Made by a program: the position numbers and the translations under genes. 64,000 nucleotides of DNA from Halomonas sp. Bachu 37 (GTDB lineage Bacteria > Pseudomonadota > Gammaproteobacteria > Pseudomonadales > Halomonadaceae), in assembly GCF_039691755.1 (NCBI RefSeq), contig NZ_CP137552.1:1364001-1428000 (forward strand), read 5' to 3'. Of this stretch, positions 9,373-17,748 are shown one piece after another (position 1 is the stretch's first letter; every line of letters begins with the position of its first letter). The notes under the pieces were generated by a model. The model worked only from the letters and a program-made list of their open reading frames with translations, was not told where the DNA came from and made no database searches.

Positions 9373-12021
9373 CTAGCCTGTATTGCGCAGGCCCGCGGCG
9401 ATCCCCGCCATCGTTACCATCAATGCGCGGGAAAGATCGGCGCTGATGGCACCATCGGCATCGCGGTTACGCTGCAAAAGCTCAGCCTGCAGACCGTGGA
9501 GCGGGTCGATATAGGGGTTGCGCACCTCGATCGCCTGGCGAATCAATGGCGTGTTTTCCAGCAACTCGTCCTGCTGCAGTACTTCCAGCAGCACCTGTTC
9601 GAGACGTGTGAAGCGGTCGCGAAGCTGCTGCCCCAGTGCCTTGAGTGAAGGCTCGTCCACCAGGCGATGCTCATAGTAGGCGGCAATGCTCACGTCCGCC
9701 TTGGCCAGCAGCATTTCCAGCATGTCCAGATAAGTGCCGAAGAAAGGCCACTGGTTGCGCATCTGCTGAAGCACTTCACGGCCGCCTTCCTCTTCCAGGC
9801 GCCGGGCAAAGGCCTCGCCACTGCCCAGCCAGGCCGGCAGCATCAGGCGAATCTGCGTCCAGGCGAATATCCAGGGAATCGCTCGCAGGGTTTCCACTCC
9901 ACCATCCTGGCGCCGCTTGGTGGGACGCGACCCGAGCGGCAAGCGACCCAGCGCGCCTTCGGGGGTCACGGAGCGGAAATAGGGAACGAAGTCCGGATCT
10001 TTTCTCACCACACTGGTATAAGCCTGATGAGCCACCTCGGACAGACGGTCCATCTCATCGCGCCACTGCGGCTCGGGTGCCGGGGGTGGCAGCAGCGTGG
10101 CTTCGAGCACCGCACAGGCGTAGATTTCCATGGAGCGCAGGGCAATATCCGGCTGGCCGAACTTGAAACGAATCATCTCGCCCTGCTCGGTGACCCGCAG
10201 GCTGCCATTCACCGAGCCGGGAGGCTGGGAGAGAATCGCCGCATGCGCCGGGCCACCGCCGCGGCCGACCGTGCCACCCCGGCCATGGAACAGGGTCAGA
10301 TCGACACCATGACTGCGACATACCTCCACCAGTGACTCCTGGGCGCGATACTGCGCCCAGGCAGCCGCCAACTGGCCGGCATCCTTGGCCGAGTCGGAAT
10401 AGCCGATCATCACTTCCTGGCCCGTGCCCGCCACGGCGCGATAGCCGGGCAGCGACAATAACTGGTCCACGACGTCACCGGCATGGTTCAGGTCGGCCAG
10501 GGTCTCGAACAGTGGCGCGATGGGCAGCGAAACCCGCCCGCCGACTTCCTTCATCAACAGCGCCACGGTGAGCACATCGGATGGCTGCGCGGCCATGGAA
10601 ATAATATAGGTACCCAGCGCCTCGGGCTGCTCCTGAGCGATAACCTTGAAGGTATCCAGTACCTCACGGGACTCAGCCGAACACTCCCAACGCCGCGGAA
10701 TCAAGGGCCGCCGGGATTCAAGCTCGGCAAGCAGGAATTTCTGGCGCTGCGCTTCATCCCACTGCTGGTAGTTGCCGAGCTCGAGGGCGCTGGTCAGCTC
10801 CTCTATCACTTGCGCATGGCGGCTGGCTTCCTGGCGCAAGTCGAGCTTGGTCAGGGTGACGCCGAATACCGCGACCCGGCGCAACGTATCCAACAAGGCG
10901 CCATTGGCAATGGTATCCAAGCCGACATCGCACAGCGAGCGATAGCAGGTCAGCAGTGGCGCGTACAGTTGGTCGCGAGTCTCGATGATCGGCCCGCCTT
11001 CGAAACTACGCCCATCCAGGCGCGCCTTGGCCCAATCCCGAGTTGCCTCGATTCGAGTCAACAAACGCTTTAGCAGCTCCCGATAGGGCTCGGTGACTTC
11101 ACCGACTTCCGCCTTCAGGGCGCTATTGGCCTTCCACATGGAAAGCTCGGTCTTGAGCTGCTCAAGGTCACGCAGATACAGGTCGGCAGCCATCCAGCGG
11201 CCCAGCAGCAGGACTTCCCGAGTGACCCGCGAGGTGACATTGGGGTTGCCGTCGCGGTCACCGCCCATCCAGGAGGCATAACGAATGGGGGCGGCATCCA
11301 GCGGCAAGCGCTCCCCGGCGGTTTTCAGCAGCAGGTTATCCAGGTCACGGTGGAAATCGGGTACCGCTTGCCACAGCGAGTTCTCGATCACGGCGAATCC
11401 CCACTTGGCTTCATCCACCGGAGTCGGCCGCTCGTGGCGAATCTCGTCGGTATGCCAGGCCTGACTGATCAGCTCTTCCAGGCGACCCTTGGCACGAGTG
11501 CCGCGTTCGGGATAGTCATCGGAATTCTCGATCGCCGAAAGGCAGTCGTCGATGGCATCGTATTTCTGGATCAGGGTACGCCGGATGACTTCCGTGGGAT
11601 GCGCGGTCAGCACCAGTTCCACCCGCATGTTGGCCAGCGTCTCGACTAACGTCCGTGGCGAATTTCCCGCCTGGCGGGCGCGCTCGAGCAACTCGCCCAG
11701 AACCGGCTGGGAGCCGGGCTTGTAGTCCTCGACCCGGCGAAAGCGGGCACGATAATGCTGTTCGGCGATGTTAGCCAGGTTGAGAAACTGATTGAAGGCA
11801 CGGGTGACGGGCAATAGATCGCCTTCGGGTAACTGGCGCAGATACTCGATCAACGCCCGCTGCTCCAAGGCATCGCCCTGGCGCCCCTGCTTGGCATGCG
11901 CGCGGATGGTCTCGATCTTGTCGACGAAGCCCTGGCCTAGATCATCGGCGATGGTGCGCCCCAGGCTGTCTCCCAGGATACGGACGTTATCGCGCAGCGA
12001 TTCATGTAGATCATGACTCAT
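9373..12021 (-). CDS. ppc: Phosphoenolpyruvate carboxylase
   Basis: Carboxylates phosphoenolpyruvate to oxaloacetate to refill the TCA cycle. 882 residues, matching the E. coli enzyme (883). Catalytic His141 lies in VLTAHPTEV; further conserved loops are FHGRGGTVGRGGGP and GYSDSAKDAG. The C-terminus (GIAAGLRNTG) has the near-invariant end of the family. Start chosen at the ATG at 12021 because it has an AAGGAGG ribosome-binding site and gives the canonical length; an upstream extension of 33 codons is rejected. Confidence 0.97.
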   Translation of the reverse strand: MSHDLHESLRDNVRILGDSLGRTIADDLGQGFVDKIETIRAHAKQGRQGDALEQRALIEYLRQLPEGDLLPVTRAFNQFLNLANIAEQHYRARFRRVEDYKPGSQPVLGELLERARQAGNSPRTLVETLANMRVELVLTAHPTEVIRRTLIQKYDAIDDCLSAIENSDDYPERGTRAKGRLEELISQAWHTDEIRHERPTPVDEAKWGFAVIENSLWQAVPDFHRDLDNLLLKTAGERLPLDAAPIRYASWMGGDRDGNPNVTSRVTREVLLLGRWMAADLYLRDLEQLKTELSMWKANSALKAEVGEVTEPYRELLKRLLTRIEATRDWAKARLDGRSFEGGPIIETRDQLYAPLLTCYRSLCDVGLDTIANGALLDTLRRVAVFGVTLTKLDLRQEASRHAQVIEELTSALELGNYQQWDEAQRQKFLLAELESRRPLIPRRWECSAESREVLDTFKVIAQEQPEALGTYIISMAAQPSDVLTVALLMKEVGGRVSLPIAPLFETLADLNHAGDVVDQLLSLPGYRAVAGTGQEVMIGYSDSAKDAGQLAAAWAQYRAQESLVEVCRSHGVDLTLFHGRGGTVGRGGGPAHAAILSQPPGSVNGSLRVTEQGEMIRFKFGQPDIALRSMEIYACAVLEATLLPPPAPEPQWRDEMDRLSEVAHQAYTSVVRKDPDFVPYFRSVTPEGALGRLPLGSRPTKRRQDGGVETLRAIPWIFAWTQIRLMLPAWLGSGEAFARRLEEEGGREVLQQMRNQWPFFGTYLDMLEMLLAKADVSIAAYYEHRLVDEPSLKALGQQLRDRFTRLEQVLLEVLQQDELLENTPLIRQAIEVRNPYIDPLHGLQAELLQRNRDADGAISADLSRALMVTMAGIAAGLRNTG

Positions 12022-12058
12022 GGCCGTAGGCCTCCTTGCAAGGGTCAAATACGGTCGA

Positions 12059-12925
12059 TCAATTAGGTTCGGCTTTAGCCGCTTGCCAGTGACGCTCCAG
12101 GGTGGCGAGGTCGATTTCATTCAGGGCCATACCCTGCTCATGCACCCGGGCTTCGACAAAACGAAAACGGCGTTCGAACTTGCTGTTGGTGGCCCGCAGG
12201 CACTGTTCCGGATCTGCCTTAAGCGTACGCGCAAGATTGGTCACGGCAAATAGCAGATCACCGATTTCTTCGCGGGCATGCTCCTGGTCGTTCTCCGCCA
12301 GCGCCTCCTCCACTTCCGCCAGCTCCTCGCGTATCTTGGCGATCACACCTTCCACGTCAGGCCAGTCGAACCCCACGCGGGCGGCGCGCTTGGAGAGCTT
12401 GGTCGCCCGCGACAGTGACGGCAGGTTGCGCGGCACATCATCGAGGATGGAGTGCGCCTCGCGCTGGGCCCGCTCGGAAGCCTTGAGGCTTTCCCAGCGG
12501 CGATTGACCTGCTGCTCCTGTACCTTGTCGGCATCGGTGCCGGGCGGACGGCGCGATTCGAGTGTGCCTTGCGGAAAGACGTGCGGATGGCGGCGCAGCA
12601 TCTTGGCGGTCAGGGTATGTACCACGTCGTGGAAGTCGAAGCGCTGCTCCTCGGCGCCGAACTGGCTGTAATAGACCACCTGAAACAGCAGGTCGCCGAG
12701 CTCACCGGGAAGCTCATCGAAGGCCCGCCGCTCGATGGCATCGGCGACTTCATAGGCTTCTTCCAGCGTGTGCGGCACTATCGAATCCCAATCCTGCTTT
12801 ATATCCCAAGGGCAGCCCTGCTGGGGATCGCGCAGCACGGCCATGAGCTCCAGAAGATCCTGAAGTTCGAAACGGGTCTCGGACAAACCGGCGCGCCCTG
12901 CCCCAGCCTCTAGATCTTCTCTCAT
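12059..12925 (-). CDS. mazG: Nucleoside triphosphate pyrophosphohydrolase MazG
   Basis: Hydrolyses (d)NTPs to NMP and pyrophosphate; in E. coli it modulates stringent-response output. 288 residues with two MazG repeats: the N-terminal one with CPWDIKQ, LEEAYEVADAIE and GELGDLLFQVVYYSQ, the C-terminal one with EELAEVEEAL and EEIGDLLFAVTNLAR, giving the acidic EExxE/ExxD metal sites. Its ATG overlaps the relA stop by four bases (ATGA), the same relA-mazG coupling seen in E. coli and Pseudomonas. About 25 residues longer than E. coli MazG, mostly at the N-terminus. Confidence 0.95.
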   Translation of the reverse strand: MREDLEAGAGRAGLSETRFELQDLLELMAVLRDPQQGCPWDIKQDWDSIVPHTLEEAYEVADAIERRAFDELPGELGDLLFQVVYYSQFGAEEQRFDFHDVVHTLTAKMLRRHPHVFPQGTLESRRPPGTDADKVQEQQVNRRWESLKASERAQREAHSILDDVPRNLPSLSRATKLSKRAARVGFDWPDVEGVIAKIREELAEVEEALAENDQEHAREEIGDLLFAVTNLARTLKADPEQCLRATNSKFERRFRFVEARVHEQGMALNEIDLATLERHWQAAKAEPN

Positions 12926-15174
12926 CGCTTACCACCACTGCGCAGTCTTCTGACTTCGGTTACGTTGGGTAACTGCTGGATACGCGAGAACAGACGTCCC
13001 AGGGTTTCCAGGCCGTCTACTTCCAGGGTGATGCTCAACCGTGCAATGCCTTCGTCGGTATCGGTCAGGGTATTCACCGCCAGCACGTTGACCTTGTCGT
13101 GACTGAGGACGGCGGTCACGTCGCGCAGCAGGCCGGAGCGGTCCCAGGCCTGGACTTCGATATTGACCGGATAGCGCGTCAGAGCGCGTTCGCCCCACTC
13201 CACTTCGATGATGCGCTGGGGCTCCTCCATGCGCAGTTGCAGAATATTGGGACAATCCTGGCGGTGCACGGTCACGCCTCGGCCCTGGGTGATGAAGCCG
13301 ACGATGGGTTCGCCCGGCACCGGATTGCAGCAATTGGCCATGCTGGTCTTGAGGTTGCCCACCCCGAGCACGGTGATATCGCTCTTGCCGGCCTTGCTGG
13401 ATTGGCGTCTGGGCTTGGCCAGCAGACGATCGAGCTGCTCCTGGTCATCGGTCTCGCCGAACAGTTGCTGAGCTTGGTTGAGTACCTGCCCGATACGCAG
13501 GTCGCCGGCTCCGAGTGCGGCGTACATATCGTCGGCGTTGGTGTAGTTGACCGCCTTGGCCAGGCGCACCAGATCCAGCCCTTCCACATCCAGGCGCTGC
13601 ATTTCGCGCTCGAACAGGGCCTTGCCCTCGTCCAGGTTCTGATCGCGGGCCTGGTGCTTGAACCATGACTGGATCTTGGCGCGAGCCCGCGAGGTACGCA
13701 CGTAACCCAGGCTCGGGTTGAGCCAGTCGCGGCTGGGGCCGCCCTTGGTGGAGTTGAGTATCTCCACCTGCTGGCCCGTCTTGAGCTTGTAGGTCAACGG
13801 CACGATGCGGCCGTTGACCTTGGCGCCCCGGCAGCGATGGCCGATCTCGGTGTGGACTCGATAGGCGAAATCGATCGGGGTGGCAATGCGCGGCAGATCG
13901 ATGACGTGACCGTCGGGAGTGAAGACGTAGATACGGTCGGGCGCAACGTCGCTGGATAGCCCCTCCCGCAGGTCGCCGAAGTCGCCAATTTCTTCCTGCC
14001 ACTCGAGTACCTGACGCAACCAGGCGATCTTCTCTTCGTAGCTGCGGCTCTTGGCGTTGGTGTCGTGACCCTTGTAGCGCCAGTGCGCGCACACGCCCAA
14101 CTCGGCTTCGTCGTGCATGGCGAAGGTACGGATCTGAATCTCCAGCACCTTGTTTTCCGGTCCCATGACCGCCGTGTGCAGCGACTGATAACCGTTCTTC
14201 TTGGGGTTGGCGATATAATCGTCGAATTCGTTGGGCACGTGATGCCACTGAGAGTGGACGATACCCAGCACGGTATAACAGTCCGCCACTTCCGGAACGA
14301 GAATACGTACCGCGCGCACATCATGGACCTGGGAGAAATCGATGCGCTTGCGCTTCATCTTGCGCCAGATGGAGTAGATATGCTTCGCCCGGCCGTTCAC
14401 ATCGTACTGGTGGATGTTCTGGGCTTCCATCAAGGCCTTGAGCGTTTCCATCACATCGTGGATATAGCGGTCACGATTGACTCGCTTCTCCGCCAGCAAC
14501 TTGGCGATGGCCTTGTACTCGTCTTCGTGCAGGTAACGAAACGAAAGATCCTCGAGTTCCCATTTGATTTGCCCGATACCCAGGCGGTGTGCCAGCGGCG
14601 CGTAGATATCGAACACCTCCCGCGCCACCTGCAGGCTCTTTTCCCGGGGCGCATCCTTTACCTGACGCAAGGCGCAGGTACGCTCGGCGATCTTGATCAA
14701 CGCCACCCGCACATCGTCGACCAGATTGATCAGCATCTTGCGCAGGTTTTCCTGCTGGTTGTGCTGGGTCATTCCATGGCTGGGCGCGTGGGGATAGTTG
14801 ATGGCGGCCATCTGCAGCACACCATCGATCAAGCTCGACACTTCGCTGTCGAATTGCTTGCTCACGTCTTCGAGACTGATCAAGCCCTCCCGCACGGCGC
14901 GGTAAAGCACGGCGGCTTCGAGTGCGGCCTGATCCAGCTTGAGCTCCCCCAGGATATCGGCCATTTCCAGGCCCATGCGAAAACTGGACCCCGGCGCCAG
15001 CCAGGCGCGATGGGGTTTGGGCGCATCCAGCTCCAGCTGCTCGGCCAGTTCGCAGGCCCGGGCCAGCCTGGCGGGATCGCGTAGCCGGACATCTTCCTGC
15101 AGGCGTGTCAACCACTGCTGTATGTCGACTTTTCCGCTTGGCGTAAGCGGTTGGTCTTCCCGCACTTTAACCAT
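12922..15174 (-). CDS. relA: GTP pyrophosphokinase RelA (stringent response)
   Basis: Ribosome-associated (p)ppGpp synthetase activated by uncharged tRNA. 750 residues: a degenerate N-terminal HD hydrolase region (YRAVREGLISLEDV replaces the HD motif, so hydrolysis is not expected), the synthetase domain with HIYSIWRKMKRK and EFDDYIANPKKNGYQSLHT, a TGS domain (DRIYVFTPDGHVIDLP), a helical/zinc-finger region (MANCCNPVPG) and a C-terminal ACT domain. It heads the relA-mazG pair. Confidence 0.96.
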   Translation of the reverse strand: MVKVREDQPLTPSGKVDIQQWLTRLQEDVRLRDPARLARACELAEQLELDAPKPHRAWLAPGSSFRMGLEMADILGELKLDQAALEAAVLYRAVREGLISLEDVSKQFDSEVSSLIDGVLQMAAINYPHAPSHGMTQHNQQENLRKMLINLVDDVRVALIKIAERTCALRQVKDAPREKSLQVAREVFDIYAPLAHRLGIGQIKWELEDLSFRYLHEDEYKAIAKLLAEKRVNRDRYIHDVMETLKALMEAQNIHQYDVNGRAKHIYSIWRKMKRKRIDFSQVHDVRAVRILVPEVADCYTVLGIVHSQWHHVPNEFDDYIANPKKNGYQSLHTAVMGPENKVLEIQIRTFAMHDEAELGVCAHWRYKGHDTNAKSRSYEEKIAWLRQVLEWQEEIGDFGDLREGLSSDVAPDRIYVFTPDGHVIDLPRIATPIDFAYRVHTEIGHRCRGAKVNGRIVPLTYKLKTGQQVEILNSTKGGPSRDWLNPSLGYVRTSRARAKIQSWFKHQARDQNLDEGKALFEREMQRLDVEGLDLVRLAKAVNYTNADDMYAALGAGDLRIGQVLNQAQQLFGETDDQEQLDRLLAKPRRQSSKAGKSDITVLGVGNLKTSMANCCNPVPGEPIVGFITQGRGVTVHRQDCPNILQLRMEEPQRIIEVEWGERALTRYPVNIEVQAWDRSGLLRDVTAVLSHDKVNVLAVNTLTDTDEGIARLSITLEVDGLETLGRLFSRIQQLPNVTEVRRLRSGGKR

Positions 15175-15254
15175 GTGTCTTACCCATCCTGTTGGACCTC
15201 CTCCGGAACCGCGAGGCCGCGCGACCCCGCCTCTCCCGGTTGCCGTTCACTTGG

Positions 15255-16751
15255 TCATCCCGAGTGTTCGAACAGCACCAGCGTTTCCATATGAGCGGTG
15301 TGGACGAACATGTCCGCCACGGCCATTCTGGCGATGCGGTAGCCTGCATGCACAAGTTGTGCCGCATCCCGCGCCAGGGTCGCTGGATCGCATGAAACGT
15401 AGACTACCCGAGGCGGCGGCCTACGCGACAAGGCTCGACAGACACTTTCCGCCCCGCTGCGCGGCGGGTCCACCACGACGCTGTTCCAGGCCCTGTTCCA
15501 GCTACTGTTCCAACTACCGTTCCAGGCTCCATGACTCCCCCCATCCCGCTCTACCACCGGACGGGCACCCGGTGCCGAATTCGCTTCGCCACTGTGACAC
15601 AGTAGCGCTTCCACCGCCTGGAGCTGGCTGAGATCTACCTGTTCGGCACTGACATCAAGCCGATTGGCACTGGCATTGGCCTGCAGGCGCTCTACCATGG
15701 CGGCACTGCCCTCCACCGCGTGAACGTGGGCGCCCTGCGCGGCCAAGGGCAAGCTGAAATTGCCGATACCAGCGAACAGATCCAACACACACTGACCCGG
15801 TTCCCCCGCCAGCCATTCGCTCACCGTGGCCACCATCTGTCGATTGACCTCGGCATTGACCTGGAGAAAATCTCCCGGCTGGAAGGACAACGCCACCTCG
15901 CCCAGCCTGTCGACCAGATGCGGTGGCGCACCATGCCAGTGCAACTCAGGCGTTTCACGACCCAGCCAGGTACCCAGAACGACACCGTGTTCTGCAGCGA
16001 AACGCTCCCAGCAAGCCTTGTCATGGAGATGCTCGCGCAATTGCCGCACCACGACCATGCTGGTCTCGGCGGTGGCGATGAGTTCGATATGGCCGATATA
16101 GCGCGGCGCTTGCAGCCGTTCAAGATGTTCTCGTAGCGGAGCCAGCAGCGCCTGAAGTGGCGGCACCAGCACCGGGCAGCCTTTTATATCCACCAGGCGA
16201 TGACTATGGCGGGCGCGGAACCCCAGCAGTACGCGACCGTCGCCATCCACCTTCACGCCCAACCGGGCGCGGCGTCGATAAGCATCACTCTCTCCGGCCA
16301 GCAGCTCGATGGGCACGTCCACGGTAATACCTTGGCGGGCGAATAGCTCCTTGATCACTTGTCGCTTGTGATCACGCTGGGCGGTCACGGCAAGGTGCTG
16401 AAGATCGCACCCGCCGCAATGACCGAAATGTTCACAAATCGGCGTTGTGCGCTGCGTCGATGCGTGGGTCACGGACTTGAGATGAGCCTCGTCATAGCGC
16501 TTGCGGTTACGGTGAACCGCAATGACACCCTGCTCTCCCGGCAGCGCATGATCGACGAATACGGTCTTGCCCGAGGCCAGATGCGCCACACCGCGACCAT
16601 CGTGGGCCAGGCGCTCGATGGTGACGCTATCGGCGCCGACGGCTTCATCAAGCACTGACGGCTTGGACGCTGGCACAGCGGGAGCGGAGCGCGCCAAGCC
16701 CGAGTGGCCCGAATGCTGCCGCGGCGGGCGGCGCTTGCCGAGCATGGCCAT
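15255..16751 (-). CDS. rlmD: 23S rRNA (uracil-1939-C5)-methyltransferase RlmD, with internal WN repeats
   Basis: Methylates U1939 of 23S rRNA. 498 residues: N-terminal TRAM domain (about 35-95), the 4Fe-4S cysteines CEHFGHCGGC, the SAM-binding VLDLFAGIGNFSLPLA, and the C-terminal catalytic YVSCDPATLARD. Between the SAM-binding core and motif VVVDPPRSG there is an insertion of about 30 residues absent from E. coli RlmD; it includes a four-fold Trp-Asn repeat encoded by a 12-bp tandem repeat. The ATG directly abuts the cysM stop codon, so the two genes are co-translated. Confidence 0.93.
   Translation of the reverse strand: MAMLGKRRPPRQHSGHSGLARSAPAVPASKPSVLDEAVGADSVTIERLAHDGRGVAHLASGKTVFVDHALPGEQGVIAVHRNRKRYDEAHLKSVTHASTQRTTPICEHFGHCGGCDLQHLAVTAQRDHKRQVIKELFARQGITVDVPIELLAGESDAYRRRARLGVKVDGDGRVLLGFRARHSHRLVDIKGCPVLVPPLQALLAPLREHLERLQAPRYIGHIELIATAETSMVVVRQLREHLHDKACWERFAAEHGVVLGTWLGRETPELHWHGAPPHLVDRLGEVALSFQPGDFLQVNAEVNRQMVATVSEWLAGEPGQCVLDLFAGIGNFSLPLAAQGAHVHAVEGSAAMVERLQANASANRLDVSAEQVDLSQLQAVEALLCHSGEANSAPGARPVVERDGGSHGAWNGSWNSSWNRAWNSVVVDPPRSGAESVCRALSRRPPPRVVYVSCDPATLARDAAQLVHAGYRIARMAVADMFVHTAHMETLVLFEHSG
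15481..15528 (+). repeat. Four 12-bp tandem repeats inside rlmD
   Basis: Four adjacent 12-base units of the type CTGTTCCAGGCC, differing at one to four positions, fill 15481-15528. On the coding (minus) strand each unit encodes xxWN, giving a Trp-Asn repeat around residues 408-424 of RlmD. Because the unit is a multiple of three, copy number could change without breaking the frame. Confidence 0.85.
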
Positions 16752-17648
16752 TTATACCTCCGGGGCAAAAAGGCCGGTGGACAGGTAGCGGTCGCCGCGA
16801 TCGCAGACGACGAACACGATAGTGGCATTTTCCGTCTGCTCGGCGATGCGCAAGGCTCCCGCCAGGCTTCCACCCGAGGAGACGCCCGCCAGAATGCCTT
16901 CTTCGCGTGCCAGGCGGCGCATATGCTCTTCGGCTTCCCGCTGACCGATATCCAGCGTGACATCGACCCGAGGAGCTTCGAAAATCGCCGGCAGGTACTC
17001 CTTTGGCCAACGCCGAATTCCGGCGATGCTGGCGCCGTCCGCTGGCTGCAAGCCGACGATCTGGATGGCGGAGTTGCGTTCCTTGAGATAACGCGATACG
17101 CCCATGATGGTGCCGGTAGTGCCCATGGAACTAACGAAATGCGTCACCTTACCCTGGGTTTGCTCCCAGATTTCGGGGCCGGTGGTTCGATAATGCGCCA
17201 ATGGATTATCGGGGTTCGCGAACTGGTCCAACGGCTTGCCTTCACCACGCGCGATCATGGCGTTCGCCACATCCCGCGCCTCTTCCATGCCGCCCTCCTT
17301 GCTCACCGAGATCAGCTTGGCACCGTAAGCGGCCATGGCTTGCTTACGCTCGCTGGATGCATTCTCGGGCATGACAAGCACCATCTTGTAGCCTTTAATT
17401 GCCGCCGCCATGGCCAGGGCGATGCCGGTATTCCCCGAAGTGGCTTCGATCAGGGTGTCACCGGGGGCAATCTCGCCGCGCGCCTGGGCTTCGGCCAGCA
17501 TGGAAAGCGCGGGGCGATCCTTCACCGAGCCGGCCGGGTTGTTGCCCTCCAGTTTCGCCAGCAAGGTATTGTTGCGTCCGGCGCCGATTCGCTTCAGTTG
17601 CACCAGCGGCGTGTTGCCAACGATATCCTCGAGAGTGGGAAATTCCAT
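16752..17648 (-). CDS. cysM: Cysteine synthase B
   Basis: PLP-dependent synthesis of cysteine (or S-sulfocysteine from thiosulfate) from O-acetylserine. 298 residues; the PLP lysine lies in NPAGSVKDRPA, the substrate loop is EATSGNTGIA, and the phosphate-binding loop SSMGTTGTIMG. The CysM-specific stretch GIRRWPKEYLP and the C-terminus CDRGDRYLSTGLF separate it from CysK. First gene of a cysM-rlmD pair, divergent from the sensor kinase 100 bp away. Confidence 0.95.
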   Translation of the reverse strand: MEFPTLEDIVGNTPLVQLKRIGAGRNNTLLAKLEGNNPAGSVKDRPALSMLAEAQARGEIAPGDTLIEATSGNTGIALAMAAAIKGYKMVLVMPENASSERKQAMAAYGAKLISVSKEGGMEEARDVANAMIARGEGKPLDQFANPDNPLAHYRTTGPEIWEQTQGKVTHFVSSMGTTGTIMGVSRYLKERNSAIQIVGLQPADGASIAGIRRWPKEYLPAIFEAPRVDVTLDIGQREAEEHMRRLAREEGILAGVSSGGSLAGALRIAEQTENATIVFVVCDRGDRYLSTGLFAPEV

Positions 17649-17748
17649 GTCTCATTCCTTATAGTGGCGGTTGTGCTGCATTATATCGGTGCTGTCGCAG
17701 AGTGGACAGGCACCCCATCCGCCACGTTCGAATTTTCAGGCCCATTTA

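Noticed and set aside
12059..12925. MazG as part of a toxin-antitoxin module
   Set aside because: It is the two-domain housekeeping pyrophosphohydrolase coupled to relA; no mazEF genes are nearby.
14065..15084. 339-codon open frame opposite relA
   Set aside because: Antisense shadow; the minus-strand frame is unmistakably RelA.
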